Made by a program: the position numbers and the translations under genes. This document shows, piece after piece, positions 48,027 through 60,100 of a stretch of 64,000 nucleotides of DNA. The stretch's first letter is position 1. The number at the start of each line of letters is the position of its first letter. The notes beneath the pieces were generated by a model, which searched no databases, was not told the DNA's origin, and saw only the letters and a list, made by a program, of their open reading frames with translations. Source of the stretch: Lobosporangium transversale (taxonomy: Eukaryota > Mortierellomycota > Mortierellomycetes > Mortierellales > Mortierellaceae); assembly GCF_002105155.1 (NCBI RefSeq), contig NW_019029061.1, positions 1 through 64,000 of the forward strand, given 5' to 3'.

Positions 48027-48319
48027 TCCTATGCATAGATCTACAAAAAATAAAAAAAAAATATTTATATCTCCCTCATCTCAATAGTCATCAAATGCAA
48101 TGGGGAAATGGACCCTTGGCCATTGACCTATAGCAGTAGCAGCAACAAACATGAGCCCCATGTATAAAAGGAGAAGTATATCCAACCATGTGTTCCTCAT
48201 TGTCTCTATCTATGCTGCTTTCTGAATTGGAGATGAACAGAAAATGTCCATTCATCTCCCATTTATTTTTGTCTTGTGGACAATAAATTAACAGGAATGA
48301 GCAGAACCTAAGGTAGATC
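47288..48319. other. Intergenic region with short minisatellites
   Basis: Contains the presumed promoter of the channel gene and the 3' side of the RasGEF gene. Two simple arrays are clear: a 15-base unit (taaagaatagtaaaa-like) at about 47,718-47,765, and a ggagaatgaat-type 11-base unit at about 47,816-47,872. T or A runs occur at 47,308-47,318, 47,576-47,592 and 47,992-48,017. No gene is seen. Confidence 0.5.
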
Positions 48320-51300
48320 TTAATCTCTGTCCTTACCATCCTTATCATCCTTCTCGTTGCTAGCAACAATGTTTATATCCACACTCCCAAGGAGAGTCTC
48401 TGACACATGATCGACGCCATTAGAAATAGTCTTTGCCTCCGCCACCTTTTTTTCTAAAGCATTGTCATCTTCAGCATTCTGACCGTGCTCTTGGTCTCGT
48501 TTTGCCTTGTTGCTCCTCGGAACAGAAGCAGTAGTATCAATATCCGCTGAGGAGGATGAATGATTACTAGACGTTCCTTCCTTGAATGCACTCGAAAGGG
48601 ATGCATTCGATGCTTTCGAAATCAATGATGACGCCGACCCAGCAGGTCCTGCTACAGAAATGACACCTCCAGCGATTCTACGCCGAGATCTTTTAGTGCG
48701 ATTGTCATTAGATTCTCCTCCACCTGGACTCTTGTCGGCAGTTATGCCTGGATTGTCTTCGCCCGCTAGTCTGAGATTAGCTGGTCCTTCTTCCCCTTCC
48801 TTAACCTTTGTAGGATTATCCTGCTTGCCCTCTTCAGGACCATCTATCGACAAGGGCAACGATGTAGATTGAAGTAAACTCTCTTGATCCTCCTCTGCTC
48901 CAGCCTGCTCATTCCTCTCAGGCTTTAAAAGACTTGCTCCCAATCCGAATGGCTTCTTATCACTGTCCTTATTGTTGACCTCCACCTCTGAATTGTGTGC
49001 TTCTGCCGGGTCCTGGATAGATACTTTCTGTTCTAAAATGTTGCTGTTTGAGTCAGACTCATTATGTTCATTACTACTAGCTTCATTTTCATTCTGATCC
49101 AAGCTGATAGGATTGAGATCCGATTGTTCCACAACTGGCTTCGCGCTAGTGGCTACATTCTTCATCTCCTCATGGTTGACTAATGATTCCTTAGCTCTAG
49201 AAGCAATAGCATCAGGATGAGCATCAGATTCGTCCAATACAAGACTGGATTTAGAGCTACACGTGGTCAAAAGCGGTCGCGTAGGGGGACTGAAGCCAGT
49301 TGTCGTTTGTACATCTTGTGTTTTTTCCCCAGCATTTTCAGATTGACTTGAGCGATCTGTGTGGATTTTACGTCGCCTTCCTTTGCCAATAAAATTAGGA
49401 GATATGGAAAGTAATGATGATGATGATGATGATGGCGATGTTGACAATGACTCCGCAGATCTGGTAGCCATATAAGTCATAAATGGGCTACTGGAAGAGG
49501 CTGAAGCAGATACCAAGATAGTGTTAGAGGGTAGTGCATTTAGTTTTGCAGCACTTAGATCAGCAAGCTCATCCTTGTCAACATGGCTCAGCGTTGTACG
49601 ATCGAGCGTATTTTCATTAAAAAGTTCGGCCGAGTTCTTCTCCTGCTGCGTTTTTTGCGCTGGCTCATCCTTTCCAGGTAATGTGCTAGAGTCAGAGGCT
49701 GTCTTTCTTTGATCCTCCACAGGTTCTGATAGTTGACCGACACTCTGTAATTGCCGTCGCAAACTTTCAAGAGACAGTAAAGACGAAGTTGCGGGGCCAG
49801 TGGTAGTTGAGAGTTTCACTGAAGGCTGGTCGTCATCAAAATTAAACTGGTCTTCCTCACTTCCTTGTTGGAAAGGCTCAAACTTCCTGCCAGTGCTAAA
49901 TACTCGATCTTCATTGTCCTGTGGCTCGTCTATGTCGCTTTCTTCCTCCCCCTTCAAATCTTGGTTTGCCAGAGTGTCCACCGATTCAAGTTCTTCTATA
50001 TGATTTTTGGATTCATGAACCAGACCTTTGACCTGAGCAAGTAGGTTGTTGATTTCATCAGTGTCATCATTCCCACCCTGTAAATCCTTCGCCTTGCCTT
50101 TGCCCTTATCCACTGTGGTCAGTTTTTGGAAGAAATCGCCTCCGCCATCTTCTTGATCACTATCAGAGTGGTCGTTAGGGTTGATCCCTAGGAACTGTAA
50201 AACATCTTGTGATCGTCCTGGAGATCCCGAGTTATCTTGTTTGTCTCCAATCTTGCTAAAGCTGGCGCTGCCGTCATCGTCTGAACTAAGATCGTCAAAA
50301 AGTCCTTTGCTATCATTGCTATCATCGTTCAAAAGCTCACTCATAATATCGTTGATCTCTGTCTCTGAGACAGGAGCTCTTGGCAAAGCTGGTCGAGATG
50401 GCTTAGGCACTAAAGGTTCTAGGTCATGCTCTGGAGCAACAACATGTTCGAAAGAATCATTCTGCACGTTATCTCCGGATAAGGACGTCGACTCATCGCT
50501 GTCTTCATTATTCAAAGGCGTTTCATAGCAAGGTAGCTCTTCACCGTTGAATAAAGGCTCAATTTCAAGACTCTCATCAATTAATTGTTGTTTGTTGAGG
50601 AAAGGGCGCGAGAGGAGCCAGTGGTGAAGAGTAATATCTCCATTGCCCAAAGAGGCCAAGTCCAAGATCGGAGTTAGAGGTAACTTCATACCATCAATCT
50701 GGACTGGTTCACGGTGTTTGGTGTTTCCGTTATGAAATTTTGATGACTTATCATCCATATCCTGACGGTCAAAGGAGCTTGATCCATTGGTTCTACATTG
50801 ATTCAAAAGCGCTGATACTGCTGACAGCTTGCGTGCTCCTGGAGCTGAAAGGACGATATCACTTGATCCTCCTGTCGACTCTTGTCCTGTGAGGTATGAG
50901 TTGATAATGGATTTAACTTCGTCCATATGGTACCTCATCCAAGGAATAGCTATTAGTGCTCCTTTTCCAACATCTTGAAACGAATCCAGTTTCTGCATGA
51001 GCGTGTCTTTATAACACTGTACGTTATCCTGTGCCCGATAAATCGACACTAATCGCTTGAAGCTTTCCTTTGTCTTAGAGTTGACTCCGGACCACGATTT
51101 GTGCATTCGCTTAATCTCCGGGCTGGTAAGCGCCTTCATGATTGCCATAAAGCTGTTGAAGTTCCTATAAACATTCAGTAGGATATTGGCTACTTTGATC
51201 ATATGTACCACTGCATTGGTATGTATTGGAGTATGGCCCTTAGCTGGTGCGGGGCTTCCGTTAGTTGAAGAATTGCGATGGGTATTCCAATCCATAAGCA

Positions 51301-52396
51301 GAAGATGAGCGACACTATGGACGATATATATCTCAAAATCGATGCAACGTTGAGAGGGAGATGATTTACGATCAGCACGAACGAGATCTTTTGGAATAGC
51401 AATCTCCTTAAAGAGCTGTGTGTCAATAATCGTTAGCTGCCTAGCTATCATATCAGGATCCCATGAGGTGATGGTTGAAGCCGCAACGGACTGAATTTGG
51501 ACATTAATTGCATCTACTTTGGTTTGTTGAATTCGTTTATCTTCAGTCAGTCGTCTTAAGGTAGCCAAGCCGTGGGAGCCGCTACTTGACCCTTGTTTTG
51601 CCTGCTCGAACTTTTGGGTGGCCTGTGAGAGCGCATACGAATTCAAGAGGTACTGTCTTGTTAGAGGCGAGATAGGGATCATCGGTATATTCTTCTTGGT
51701 CCTTTTGTTGAGCGGTGATGTCGTGGCAACTGAACGTTGGGAAATGCGTGAAGAGGCAAGGCCTGAGCGACCTTGTGTCGATTGCAGTGGTGAAGCATTA
51801 GGTCTAGATTGCTTGGACGCGACAGAGTTGGATGATACAGTTCTTGAAGGTAGTTTTGTTATGGCTATTGTAGGGGTTTTGGCTTGGTCCATAATATCCT
51901 TAATCCTGCGTAAAATTTCTTGGGCATGAGCAAAGAGCTGGGTATAATTAGCAGGGCTTGACACAACTGTGTCTAATGGATGAAAATATCATGAAAACAC
52001 AGTATATAATATATGCGTAAAAAAATTAGATGTTGCAAGATCTATGCTGCTTGCCTGTCTGCATCCTTTGATATCTTATGTAATCTAATCTACCTTGGTT
52101 TTTGAAGACAACCTGCGTTCCTAAAATCCGCAAGATGATCCCATGTGCTTCCACATATGTCGCATATGCACTCTGTTGTTTGTTCCCAAATATCAGTTTC
52201 AGTTTGTAGAGAACAATGGTTATTCGTCTGCGATAATACAAGTCGCCATTGTCATATTAAAGGAAGCAGAATTCATTCTGCCTGACGATTATGTATAAAA
52301 GGGAAAGTAGACTTCTCATACCTTTAAATCGCCCGAGTCTTGTTGTATCTTGGCGTCCTTAAGCAAGGACGCGTATTTTGTCATGTCGGATTCCAT
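48320..52396 (-). CDS. RasGEF-domain protein with MIT-like N terminus
   Basis: Predicted guanine-nucleotide exchange factor for a Ras-family GTPase. Three exons in phase give 1,268 residues: 52396-52322 (25 codons), 52172-52094 and 51972-48320. The first 50 residues read MTKYASLLKDAKIQQDSGDL, then KSAYATYVEAHGIILRILG. This is a three-helix pattern like MIT (microtubule-interacting and trafficking) domains, and the intron-2 acceptor (caacaacag) was chosen because it alone joins the helices in phase. The catalytic RasGEF region covers about residues 220-440 (DPDMIARQLTIIDTQLFKEI; NAVVHMIKVANILLNVYRNF; MKALTSPEIKRMHKSW; QDVGKGALIAIPWMRYHMDE). The remaining 800 residues are acidic and Ser-rich, without a recognised domain. 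No RasGEF-N domain was identified before the catalytic part. The fold is clear; the MIT reading is an inference. Confidence 0.87.
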
Positions 52397-53415
52397 GATG
52401 GCTTTGGGAATGATGAGTGTCTCGCTTTGTCCTTACGATGAGTTGCCGGGCTCCGTTATTCGAATTTCGTGAAAAATGTAGTTGCTAATGCCAAAGAGAC
52501 GAAATGGCAGTAAAAAGTAAAGAGGGGAAAAAAAGGGGTCGAGGCTTTTTTTTTTTTTTTTTTTTTTTTTTGGCTCAAGGGGCATTCTGTTGTTCGTGAT
52601 GGACGCGCGATTAGTGATAAAAGTTTTCTATCGCCATGCAAAGGTTTCTGTATTCAACAGTTGAACAGCGGGCATCGACCACAACAGATAGGCAGTAAGA
52701 TCTTGTTTGCTTGGCTCTGGCCTCAATCTGCTCTCAGGTCTTTTACATCTTTACTCATCTTTTTTCTCCATATCCAACCTCAACAATACTAAACCCATTG
52801 TCTTTGGTCACCACTTGATCACACTGACGGAAGGGTCCGCCCTTGAACGCTAGAATATCCTCACTCGAGCCTATCACGATGATATCCACTTAATGTTCAC
52901 TCATGTTCTGTGGGTAAAAGCTCGTGGCCATGAAGACCCAAAAATCCAAAAAGTTACGGCGTATCGACTTCACTTAACTTATTGGAAAATGACTGATTCA
53001 CTTGAATCGATTCAGATGGAAAGTCCTTTCAGACGATATCCTCCATAAAGCTGTTAAATCCAGAGCAATGTTGCCAGTGGGTTCAAAATCCAGGTCCGTA
53101 TTATGGTCTGAAGGTGCTTCGGAAAAAATCCATATTGCCATTGTTGTCAATAATAGGTCTAAGAGGAGATTCAGCAGTGGGGAAGCTCTAATGAACATGG
53201 TTCAGATACGATTTGAAATTCATGTCACTGTCCATACAATCAGGACTCATGAGCGAAGAGTTTGAGATTGAAGCTCTAACTAAAACCGGATCAGAGGTAT
53301 GTCGAGAGACAAGATCAATGAAAGTACTAATGAGTGCTCTTCGTTGTTGTCTCCTAAGGAGCAGTAGAAAAACCACACTTCTTTCATTTGGCATTCGCTC
53401 TTTATTTTTCTATGT
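52397..53415. other. Intergenic region between RasGEF and HSPA12-like genes
   Basis: It holds the RasGEF promoter side (with a T run at 52,545-52,571) and the 3' side of the HSPA12-like gene. A 51-codon plus frame at 52,893-53,048 (starting MFTHVLWVKARGHEDPKIQK) and other short frames to 53,400 have no recognised motif. They could be a decayed gene but are not supported. Confidence 0.35.
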
Positions 53416-55956
53416 TTACAGGAATGCCTTGGATTGTTGTGCTGCGCTTTTGAGACCATAGATTACTGCACCTCTTGCAACCGCCAGCTCTGCCTTTTGA
53501 ACCATAACAAACTTCTGGATCATACCCTTGCCAACATGTGCGCCTGGATTTTCTTCTGTTTCAATCGCCGCCAGCACCAACTTGTTATAAAGATATTTGT
53601 TGGATCCAAGTCCTCCTACTAGGAACATGACAGCGCATACAGGGTGAACTTTGGACTGCTCCCAGATCAAGTTCTGAATTCGTTGGATGACTGGATCAAA
53701 TACCTCTTCGCACAATTCCTTCCCACTCAGCGACATGTATTCGTCCTCCATCCAGCTCGGTGCAGGGCTCAACTCGCTGACGTCCAATCCCATAGGCACC
53801 AAGATATGTTTAACCTCGTCAACGGCATTTGCATCAAATTGTGATTTAATCTCATCAAAGCCTTCCAGCAATGTCTCGAATGCCTTTTGTCGCTGAGGCT
53901 TCGCATCAATATCCAATCCTGTTAGGCGCCTGAGAACCAAATCCTTGAACCTTCGATCTAACATGACGGATCCACAATCTTCGGCATGTGAACTTGATAG
54001 ACGCACAAACTGGCGTACTCCTAATGAATCATCTACACGGAACGCAGTAACATGTGTGGTCAGACCACCAGCATCACATATCATAAAGATGTCGCTATCC
54101 CGTAGAGACTCAAATTCGATACAGTGTTCTCGACAATATGTCGCTGCTGCTTCTGCCTCAGTGATGACCGTCATATTGGGTGCTGGTGTTTGTAAAATCA
54201 CGCCTGCTTCCACATAGCATCTTAAAACTAATTCTCGAGTCGGCAATGTCCATGCCTGTGGGACTGTAATGCAGTAATGCATGGGAATGGATTCTGCAGA
54301 GAGAACCTGAGTTTTGTTGACTTCTTCAACGAGATGTTGGTGAACACTCCTAATATACTGTGTAAAGACATCTGTCAAATATAAGCCCTGCTCGAGACGT
54401 CCACGTGCACCCTGATCAAAAAGCTGTAATTTATAGTCCCGAATGAGGACTTTATCGGTCTTTGAGCGTTTGTAACTTGATAGAGCAGAGGAGCCCCAAT
54501 CCAGGAGTGATTTACCCTCGGTTGTTTTGTATAAGCTGACCGTTGGGACCTTGGCATATGCACTCAAATGCTTCGGCCTTTGAGGGAATAGTGTTTTAGT
54601 GGTGGTGAGTATGTTGTGTATAAGAGAATGCGGGAGATCAAAATCGACGTTATTTCATGACTCCTTTAAAGAATTTGTCCTTACCATTTCACAATGTCAA
54701 TCATCTCACCATCGTTCTGGTGAGAGTAGGATACACCTGTGAAAGTATTTCCAAAGTCAATACCAACAACTATTCCTGCTTGCTTTGGAGTCCTGAGTTT
54801 CCATTCTGATGAGCTCTTGGCTCTTTCGTGGATACTGACCATCTTGCCGTCCTTAGTCACATCCATGTCCTCGCTCCAAAAGTCTGCCAGTAGCGTATTG
54901 GTCCTTTGCTTGATCTACAGCAAATTTCAAATGAATTGTCCGTTCAGGTTTCCCCTCGGATCCAATAAAAATCAAGAAAAAAAAAGTTTGTCATCTTACA
55001 TGTATCCGAGGGACGGGGCGTTCAAGAAGTGCTTTGGTTCTAAGAGGATTTTTAATGATGCTTGGCGGGCCTGCAGCTGTGGAGTAGTAAAGGACAAATC
55101 AACTGTTAATTGATAAAAATAACAAACGTACAACTTTTTTTTTTTTTTTTTTTTTTTCAGGCATTAATATGTAACTGCTTTATTTTGGCTTACCTATCAG
55201 AATCGGTCTCATATTTCCAACCAAGGGTAATCTTGCCAATCCAGGGGAAGAAATGATCTTGGCGTTACCAACAGAGATTGATGCTGGAGGACGCATCACG
55301 ATCGGTGGCCGGATGATGGTCCCATTTGCAGAGAGGACGTTGAATCCCGGAACAGCTGGAAGGATCGTAGGAGTCCCAAGCACATAACCCGGCGGCAAAG
55401 ATATATTTTGCGCATTTGCGTTTATGGACCCTGCATGGCCAGCATTGAAGTGAGGTTGAGATTGAGAAGTGAAAGAAGCTTGAGTCGCAAGCTGAGGCCT
55501 CAGTTGTTGTGCTGTTGTTTGTACTCCAACAACCCCAGCTGCAACTGTACCTGTGGGCTTAATATGGGCAGCAGAAACAGCTGGAGCAGTACTTACCCCA
55601 GATACAGGAGCATAGTATTGCTGTTGCTGTACATTATTATGCGAGGGTGAGATATGAGTTAGTGGATGAACAGGATATATCTGTTGTACTTGCTGATGTT
55701 GCTGCAGAGGGGTAGAGCCTGGAGCAACGGTATAAATAGGACGAGCATTGATGGGCTGAATCGGTTGTTGTTGCTGTTGTTGTTGAAGCGGATGATGGGT
55801 ATACGGCAATGGTTGCTGTTGATGAGTGGAGGAGGAAGAGGAGGAGGGAGGGTTTTGGATATGCGATTGGTGTTTCAGTTGCATCTGGGCAAACTGGGTG
55901 TATGGAACAGCCACGTTGACGGGCTGTGCCTGGGGTCGAGGTTGTTGGTACATCAT
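53416..55956 (-). CDS. HSPA12-like Hsp70-family protein with Q/P-rich N-terminal extension
   Basis: Atypical Hsp70 of the HSPA12 type, an actin-fold ATPase without an obvious peptide-binding domain. Four exons in phase give 743 residues: 55956-55194, 55076-55000, 54914-54685 and 54577-53416. Residues 1-255 are Gln-, Pro- and His-rich (starting MMYQQPRPQAQPVNV). A linker with NPLRTKALLERPVPRI follows, then the ATPase domain. Phosphate-1 is VGIDFGNTFTGVSY (about residues 330-343), phosphate-2 is ICDAGGLTTH (about 523-532), and the adenosine loop is FLVGGLGSNKYL. The domain is interrupted by introns at residues 280 and 357. Hsp70s of this type have been linked to signalling and stress responses; the client here is unknown. 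It lies divergently to the LRR gene across about 1.2 kb. The N-terminal extension joins the ATPase in one continuous phase through three introns, so it is probably one gene. Confidence 0.9.
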
Positions 55957-57163
55957 AACAAAGGCTTAGCTTCGATTATAGAGCCAAGTCTGGTTCTGGG
56001 GATGTTGGAATGTGATACGAAAATGTATGAACTATCCCTTGGATGAAAAGATAAAAGTGATGGATAAAGGGAAGAATGAAAGTGGTTAGATAGGTTGATG
56101 GGACGGAAGAGTATTGGGGATGAGAAAGACAAAAGGGCGGGAAAATATATGAGAGCAAGAGAAAGAAAAAGAAAGAAGGAAAGAAAGAGAGAGAAGAAGA
56201 GAGAACTTTGTTGCCCTTGTTTTTCATTCTTTTGCTTTTGCCACAGGTCGACGGACACAACCCATTCGACTGAACAACACAACGAACGACCTTTTCATTC
56301 ACAGTAAACAATCCATTGGAATTCTTTTTTTTTTTTTTTTTTTTTTTAATATGAGAGCAGGAACTGACAAGAAAAACAAAAATATACAAAATCCTGTAAT
56401 GTATGGTTTATCTGACCTGGAGCCATCTGTTGGTTCGTTTGCCCCCTTACTGGGCATGTTAATACATTCTCATTACTCTTAAATAACTATAGGTCTAAGC
56501 GTGGGCAAAGGAGAAAGACCGTTCTTCAGATGTTACCCAATTGAACCTTCTAGTTGTCAAACAGCCAGGGGAAAACAGTTGTAGTCTAGTAAGATATAGT
56601 AATTCCAAGGCCCTATTGATCATTTTGATCCGCAGAACATTCCAGGATGGGTGTGTGGATCATGGCGGAGCTGAACGACATGTCTACTTCCCCTGTATCC
56701 CCATGTATCCCCCCTGTATCCCTGTATTCGATTCGATCGTAATGTACAACTCTTGAGCCCTATTTTATATTTCTTTTTTTTTGTGCTGAATAGGTGTGGG
56801 CAAAGAATAAATGTGCTTCCCACTTCACTTTGCCCTTAGCCCGACGCCTTATTGAAGATAGCCTCCAGAGATTTTAATAAACATGTAGTCAGGGAGATTT
56901 CAATATAACCAAAGAGAAATGTACAAAGGATAAAAAAACAAGACATGTCTGTTTCTGCAGTCAACTTTAAATCTTCAGTGCCCCTTCTTGTGATTCCTCC
57001 TTTCTCTTTACCACGTTCCTGCCTTTTTTCTCATTCTCAGTTCATTGCTTCCATCATCGCTTTCACACACACTTTTTTTATTTTTTTATTTCTTTTAAAT
57101 TATTTTCTTTTTCTTCTGCAGTCTCATTGCAGCTGCAACCTCAGTCTTCTTATTGCTCTGGAC
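55957..57163. promoter_or_regulatory. Divergent promoter region between the HSPA12-like and LRR genes
   Basis: Both genes start outward from this 1.2 kb, which must hold both promoters. It includes an A/G-rich stretch (about 56,150-56,205), a T run at 56,323-56,347, gtatcccc repeats near 56,690-56,735 and a T/C-rich leader before the LRR gene. Frames within 56,945-57,163 are open in phase with the LRR gene but hydrophobic and low-complexity, and are taken as 5' untranslated region. No specific transcription-factor site can be named with confidence. Confidence 0.4.
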
Positions 57164-60100
57164 ATGATAGGTATCCAACACAGGGAAAACTCTGACAATA
57201 ATACTTCTCTTACCGCTCCAAAGATTATAATGGCGCCTCTTTCCACCGAAAGTATCTTGGATCCTCTGAATGCCACAGTAGATATTATTTCAACCGATTA
57301 TCAGCCGCAGAAAGTCAAGCATGTCCGAGACCAGGAAGAAACCGAAGAAACGCAACATAAGAATATAATCAAGTCCCTTCAACATAATAACTTCAGTCCT
57401 AACAGTCTGGACCATGATTCTCAGCGCGGCAGCAGCGACAGCACCTCTCGGCTCGAAGAAACAAGCGTAAATGGTGCCTCACTAGACACCAATTCCTTCC
57501 CGAATCCACAAAACCAAAGAGGTGAATTCGAATCGATGGAGGATACCATTCGGGACAAGCAGCAAATGGATAAGCAACAGGGGGCTGAGCATGAGCAACC
57601 CTTGGAGGGCCAGCACGAAGTCACCAACGCAGTTGGTATAACGGAAACAGTGATGGGAGAAGTTGTGACCCACTCAATAGCATTAACCACAAATACATTG
57701 TCCATGCAGTCATCGCAGCAACAGGAACAGCAACAGCAACAGCAAGGAAGTATGTTTTTATAATACTCATTCTTTAATGACTCTCATTGCTCTCATTGAT
57801 GCAACACTGTTATTGTTGTACATGGCAATCATTTGGTAGTAGACGAATGGCGATGCTCATCCAAAAAAAAAAAAAAAAAAAAAAAAAACAATTATTTTTT
57901 GATCTTTGATAGTTATCAGTAGCAGACCTAAATTGAAACGACCGCCACTACGACCCATTGACCTCGGCAGCGTGCCCAAAAAGTCTATTCTCAAGAAGGA
58001 GACTGCCTACCCTTTTATCGAACAACCTGCTAAAAATCCTGTCTTCAAGTCACAATGGCTACAGAGCACTGTAAACAAACTGGCCGTCATGGGTGGGCCT
58101 TCGACACCCACCGCCTATACAGCTCAATCAACTTCCATGTTCAGGAAACTGGTTTTACAAGCAGCAGCAGCCACCTCACCCTCTCCAACATCACCTTCTG
58201 GATCCCATCGACCTGCAGGACCACCTATTTTTACCAACAATGAAAGGTCACGTTACTCTTTAGCTGACACTGAGGGAAGCTCCAGTTCATTGTTGTCTGA
58301 TAAGGCGTTAAAGCATGTAAGGTTTTCTGTAGGGCAATTGACGACAGAACATATCTTCCATCATGACGATGCCTATGAGTCCGCGGAGGAAACCGAGCCC
58401 TCAAAGACACAGGTTCAGATTATTACGACACCTGCTCCGCCTAAAAAATTACTCACAACGACAGACGGCGTTGTAGTAGATGACAACATTTATACAGCCA
58501 AGGAGATTATGAACTATTATCTAGTTGCGTGCAACACTCGCGAGGAGTCTCCAATTGATCGTCTTATCAATGATATGCATGTATGTAGATTCACACAATC
58601 TTGATCATTTTTCTATTGCAAGGACAAAAAAAAAAAAAAAAAAAAAAGAGTTTCACGAGAGACTCATCAATATGTATTCTGTCTCTCTTTTAGGCTGCCG
58701 CAAGCAGACCATCGAATCCACTGTTAACTACTATAGATCTGACAGGTAATCATACAGACATTTCGTTATTTTCATTAGACAACTGAAAATACCCACACTA
58801 AACTCCTTTTTTCTTCCCCCCCTTTTTTTTTACCAGGTGAACCCTTACCACGAAAGACATTAGATCCAATTGCAGATGTTCTCACGCTGGAATTCGGATT
58901 GAAGCAACTCTATCTGGATAACTGTAATCTGGAGGACGATGTAAGTTAGGCGGAGTACATAAAGGATCATTTGTCATCTGTGATAACACCAGCTTTGATC
59001 AGTCATTTACCATTCTCAATGTTACTTCGGGGCTATGATAATAGACACTGAAAATGCTACTCTACAGCTTGCTGCTCACAGACACGTTGACTGTGCTCAG
59101 TGTCCAGGATAACAAGAAGATAAAGTCAAACGGGTTCAAATACATTTCGGTTTTCGTTAAAAAGGTATTTTTTGTATTTAAGTCATGCTTATTTTGACTC
59201 TAAGTAGTTGTCGTGCATCTGAGTTTATATATTTTTGACAATCAAACATTTTTTTATTTTTATTTTTATTTTTTTATTTAATCATGATATCAGACTAAAG
59301 CGCTCAAGGTTTTAAATGTATCTGGAATTGCAATGGATAAACGGTCAATCGAGTTCTTGGCGCATGCTCTCAAAGTCGGTCGCCTTGGCTTCGGATCAAG
59401 ATTAGAGGAGTTACGTATGGACCGCTGTGGATTGCGAGGAAATCTGCTTGAGATCATGGGTGAGTAAAAGGAGAACGCCAAAGCAAGCAAGCCTTTTATA
59501 CCTTACCGTCATGCTTTCTAACTTGGCCAATGTCTACGTGAAAACCTGTTGATATTTTATAGCACCTGCAATAAGGGAATCAAACTTGAGGAACGTATCT
59601 ATGCGATCTAACAGAATCGGTTCTTCAGGAGGGGTCTGGATTGGTGTTCTGATACGTGACTATGATGATCAATTAAATGCGGCCATTCCTATTAACAATG
59701 AAGAGCAAGGGTTTAAGAGAGTGTTCCCAGGAATTTCTAATCCAGAGCTTCTGAAGCGTACCCGTGGTGTTGAAGTATTGGACATCTCCGATAACGACCT
59801 TCGACAAGGTGCAGATTATGTGGCTCAGACTCTACGTCGCAACATGTCTCTTAAATCACTAGTTATGACACACAATAATCTTGATCCTGCTCGCCTTGCT
59901 GTCCTTGCAGACGCACTTAAACTCAACATCGGCTTGGAGTCGCTTGATCTTAGTCATAATCGTGTATGCGGACCTACTGTTACTGGCATCAATGCGTTGA
60001 CCCAAAAGTTGTCATACAATAAGACACTCAAGAAGTTGACACTGTCTAATACAGGACTTCAATCAGAAGGAGCTATTGCTCTCGCCGAGTTCCTGCCCGA

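Noticed and set aside
52094-52227. Alternative exon 2 of the RasGEF gene reading a zinc-finger-like TECICDICGSTW
   Set aside because: That frame cannot be joined to exon 3 using the good donor at 52,094 without a stop. The acceptor at 52,173 gives an in-phase helix-forming sequence instead.
56945-57163. N-terminal extension of the LRR protein with a hydrophobic, signal-like segment
   Set aside because: It is open in frame, but the sequence is T/C-rich leader-like DNA, and a membrane segment does not fit a PP1 regulatory LRR protein. The start was set at 57,164; 5' transcript data could reverse this.
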